From positions 1-7,479 of the forward strand of contig JAEDLE010000065.1 in the NCBI GenBank assembly GCA_016295455.1: a stretch of DNA of 7,479 nt, given 5' to 3'. The translations under genes and the position numbers were made by a program. This document shows, piece after piece, positions 6,356 to 7,479 of the stretch. The stretch is from Bacteroidales bacterium. GTDB lineage: Bacteria; Bacteroidota; Bacteroidia; Bacteroidales; UBA932. Positions within the stretch are counted from its first letter, which is position 1, and each line of letters starts with the position of its first letter. The notes beneath the pieces were generated by a model. The model saw only the letters and a list, made by a program, of their open reading frames with translations, did not search any database and was not told where the DNA came from.

Positions 6356-6982
6356 ATGCATATAGCAGTTGCTGGAAACATCGGTAGCGGAAAGACTACC
6401 CTGACCAAGATGCTCGCGTCGCAGTACGGATGGACGCCAAAGTTCGAGTCGGTTGACTTCAATCCATATCTCGCTGATTTTTATGAGGATATGGAAAGGT
6501 GGTCGTTCAATCTCCAGATTTACTTCCTGAACAAGCGATTCAAGGATGTGGTGGAGATTTCCAAGAGCGATGACATCATCATCCAGGACAGGACCATATA
6601 CGAGGACGCACGCATATTCGCTCCGAACCTTCATGCGATGGGACTGATGAGTTCCAGGGATTTCCAGAATTATTCCGACCTCTTTGACCTGATGATGTCG
6701 CTGGTGAAGGCTCCTGACCTGCTCATATATCTCAGGAGTTCGATTCCCAACCTTGTTGCGCAGATCCAGAAGAGGGGACGGGAATATGAAAAGAGCATAC
6801 GTATTGACTATCTCACCGGGCTGAACGAGAGGTATGAGGAGTGGATTTCCGGCTATACCCACAATCTGCTCATAATCGACGCGGACAAGGTCAAGTTCGG
6901 CAACCGTCCGGAAGACTTCCAGACCGTTCTGGAAATGGTTGACAACCAGCTCTATGGGCTTTTCCCACAGGACAAACGCTAA
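6356..6982 (+). CDS. Deoxynucleoside kinase 2 (dAK/dGK/dCK family), paralogue of kinase 1
   Basis: Second deoxynucleoside salvage kinase, 208 residues. It aligns without gaps to kinase 1 for nearly its whole length, with about 117 of 205 identical residues by hand count (roughly 57%). It has the same motifs at the same positions: GNIGSGKT 7-14, E31, RWSFNL 48-53, QDRTIYE 77-83, KRGREYE 139-145 and NRPEDF. Differences cluster at 84-98 (D84 here, G84 in kinase 1; DARIFAPNLHAMG against GVHVFVASNHEMG) and in the last residues (PQDKR tail). Segments next to the DRT motif are where specificity could differ. A TTG at 6347 would add three residues, but the ATG at 6356 matches the paralogue start. The tandem arrangement recalls Lactobacillus heterodimeric dAK/dGK. 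The next gene starts 12 bases after the stop. Confidence 0.93.
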   Translation: MHIAVAGNIGSGKTTLTKMLASQYGWTPKFESVDFNPYLADFYEDMERWSFNLQIYFLNKRFKDVVEISKSDDIIIQDRTIYEDARIFAPNLHAMGLMSSRDFQNYSDLFDLMMSLVKAPDLLIYLRSSIPNLVAQIQKRGREYEKSIRIDYLTGLNERYEEWISGYTHNLLIIDADKVKFGNRPEDFQTVLEMVDNQLYGLFPQDKR

Positions 6983-6994
6983 GGCCTTCGGCAT

Positions 6995-7479
6995 ATGAAT
7001 ATGGACATAGAGGCTCGGGTGCGCCGGGCGGAGGAACTCTTTCACGAGGGTTATAACTGCAGCCAGAGCGTGGTGCTGGCATTCGCCGACCTGACAGGGG
7101 TGGATGAGGCTCTGCTGGAGAAAATATCCATCGGACTTGGCGGCGGAGTCGGCAGGCTGAGAGAGGTCTGCGGGGCCGTCAGCGGCATGGCGATGGTCGC
7201 GGGATTCATTTGTGACCGATGCGGTTGCGGTGATGGCTCTGCTCCCGGCGGTTCTGCCGGTGTGGCGGAAAGCGATGGTTCCGGAGACGGTGTTTCTGCT
7301 GGTGGAGTTTCTGGAGGCGCTGTTTCTGCCGGTGGAGTTTCTGGAGGCGGTGCTTCTGTTGGTGGTGTTTCCGGAGGTGGTGTTTCTGCTGGTAGTCTCC
7401 GAACTGATGCGGGAGCACGGCGGGCGGAGCAGAAGAAGTTGGCATATTCACTTGTGCAGGAACTTGCAGGAAAGTTTCG
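6995..7479 (+). CDS. C_GCAxxG_C_C family Cys-motif protein with a Gly-rich repeat insertion (3' end cut by window)
   Basis: Member of the C_GCAxxG_C_C family, small proteins thought to be redox-active or metal-binding; the function is not established. Visible length is 161 residues. Residues 1-72 carry the family signature: RAEELFHEGYNCSQSV with C22, a GLGGGVGRL turn, then VCGAVSGM with C59. C73, C76 and C78 follow (CDRCGCG). The usual short linker is replaced by about 60 Gly/Ser/Ala/Val-rich residues (79-140) with a 10-residue repeat. Family-like sequence resumes at RRAEQKKLAYSLVQELAGKF, and the final Cys motifs lie beyond the window. The reading frame stays open through the repeat, so the gene is not visibly broken. 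The start is ATG 6995 or ATG 7001 (MNMDIE or MDIE). The 12-base gap to kinase 2 suggests one transcript. There is no signal peptide. Confidence 0.8.
   Translation, partial: MNMDIEARVRRAEELFHEGYNCSQSVVLAFADLTGVDEALLEKISIGLGGGVGRLREVCGAVSGMAMVAGFICDRCGCGDGSAPGGSAGVAESDGSGDGVSAGGVSGGAVSAGGVSGGGASVGGVSGGGVSAGSLRTDAGARRAEQKKLAYSLVQELAGKF
7289..7393 (+). repeat. 30-bp in-frame tandem repeat, 3.5 copies, encoding GVSAGGVSGG
   Basis: Copies lie at 7289-7318, 7319-7348, 7349-7378 and a half copy at 7379-7393. Each encodes a variant of GVSAGGVSGG (residues 99-133). Copies 1 and 2 differ at only a few bases; copy 3 is more diverged. The unit length is a multiple of three, so copy-number change would keep the frame. 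Codons GGT, TCT and GTT dominate here, while the flanking gene uses more GGC, GGA and GTC. The strand is G/T-rich and C-poor. Confidence 0.85.

Noticed and set aside
6344..7045. Minus-strand open frame opposite kinase 2 (233 codons)
   Set aside because: It is a shadow of kinase 2, and a similar shadow exists opposite kinase 1 because the two genes are paralogous. There are no motifs of its own.
7289..7393. CRISPR-like array
   Set aside because: The units are contiguous without spacers, stay in frame and encode a peptide repeat.
7206..7451. His/Gln/Lys/Leu-rich repeat protein on the minus strand
   Set aside because: It is the antisense reading of the 30-bp Gly/Val/Ser repeat. The plus-strand frame continues family-like sequence on both sides.
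1..7479. Mobile element or defence system
   Set aside because: No transposase, integrase, nuclease, toxin-antitoxin pair or terminal inverted repeats could be recognised. All six genes fit known housekeeping or widespread families.

Overview
The window reads as a piece of a Bacteroidota chromosome, most likely order Bacteroidales, of moderate-to-high GC. Three things suggest this: TAnnTTTG-type -7 boxes in the one AT-rich divergent intergenic region, no clear Shine-Dalgarno sequences before well-defined starts, and a large TGS/ThrRS-like nucleoside kinase of a type I associate with that group (and with Clostridia). This assignment is an inference from motifs, not from a database search.

Layout. 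Positions 1-4489 are on the minus strand: uvrA (4489 to 1700), the damage-recognition ATPase of nucleotide excision repair, followed with a one-base stop/start overlap by a large uridine-kinase-like nucleoside kinase (1700 to the window edge, only its last few residues missing). Positions 4490-4666 are a divergent control region. It has a TATTTTTG box facing each way, a 9-bp direct repeat TGCATATGG and a GC-rich hairpin-forming leader. Positions 4667-7479 are on the plus strand: a glyoxalase-II-like metallo-beta-lactamase-fold hydrolase, two tandem deoxynucleoside kinase paralogues of the dAK/dGK/dCK type, and a C_GCAxxG_C_C family Cys-motif protein that runs off the right edge.

How the genes fit together. 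Three of the six genes phosphorylate nucleosides or look as if they do: the large uridine-kinase-like protein and the two small deoxynucleoside kinases. The pair of small kinases resembles the tandem genes for heterodimeric deoxynucleoside kinases in Lactobacillus. Nucleotide salvage is therefore the theme, with excision repair next to it. The hydrolase and the Cys-motif protein have no assignable substrate.

Most unusual features. (1) A Gly/Val/Ser/Ala-rich insertion built on a 30-bp tandem repeat splits the Cys-motif protein. (2) The plus-strand spacers are strongly G-rich and C-poor. The first is made of an imperfect ~62-bp tandem repeat that begins exactly at the hydrolase stop codon. (3) The paired kinases themselves. 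I see no phage, transposase, CRISPR array, tRNA or rRNA, and no clear new multi-gene system. The large genes are ordinary housekeeping genes.
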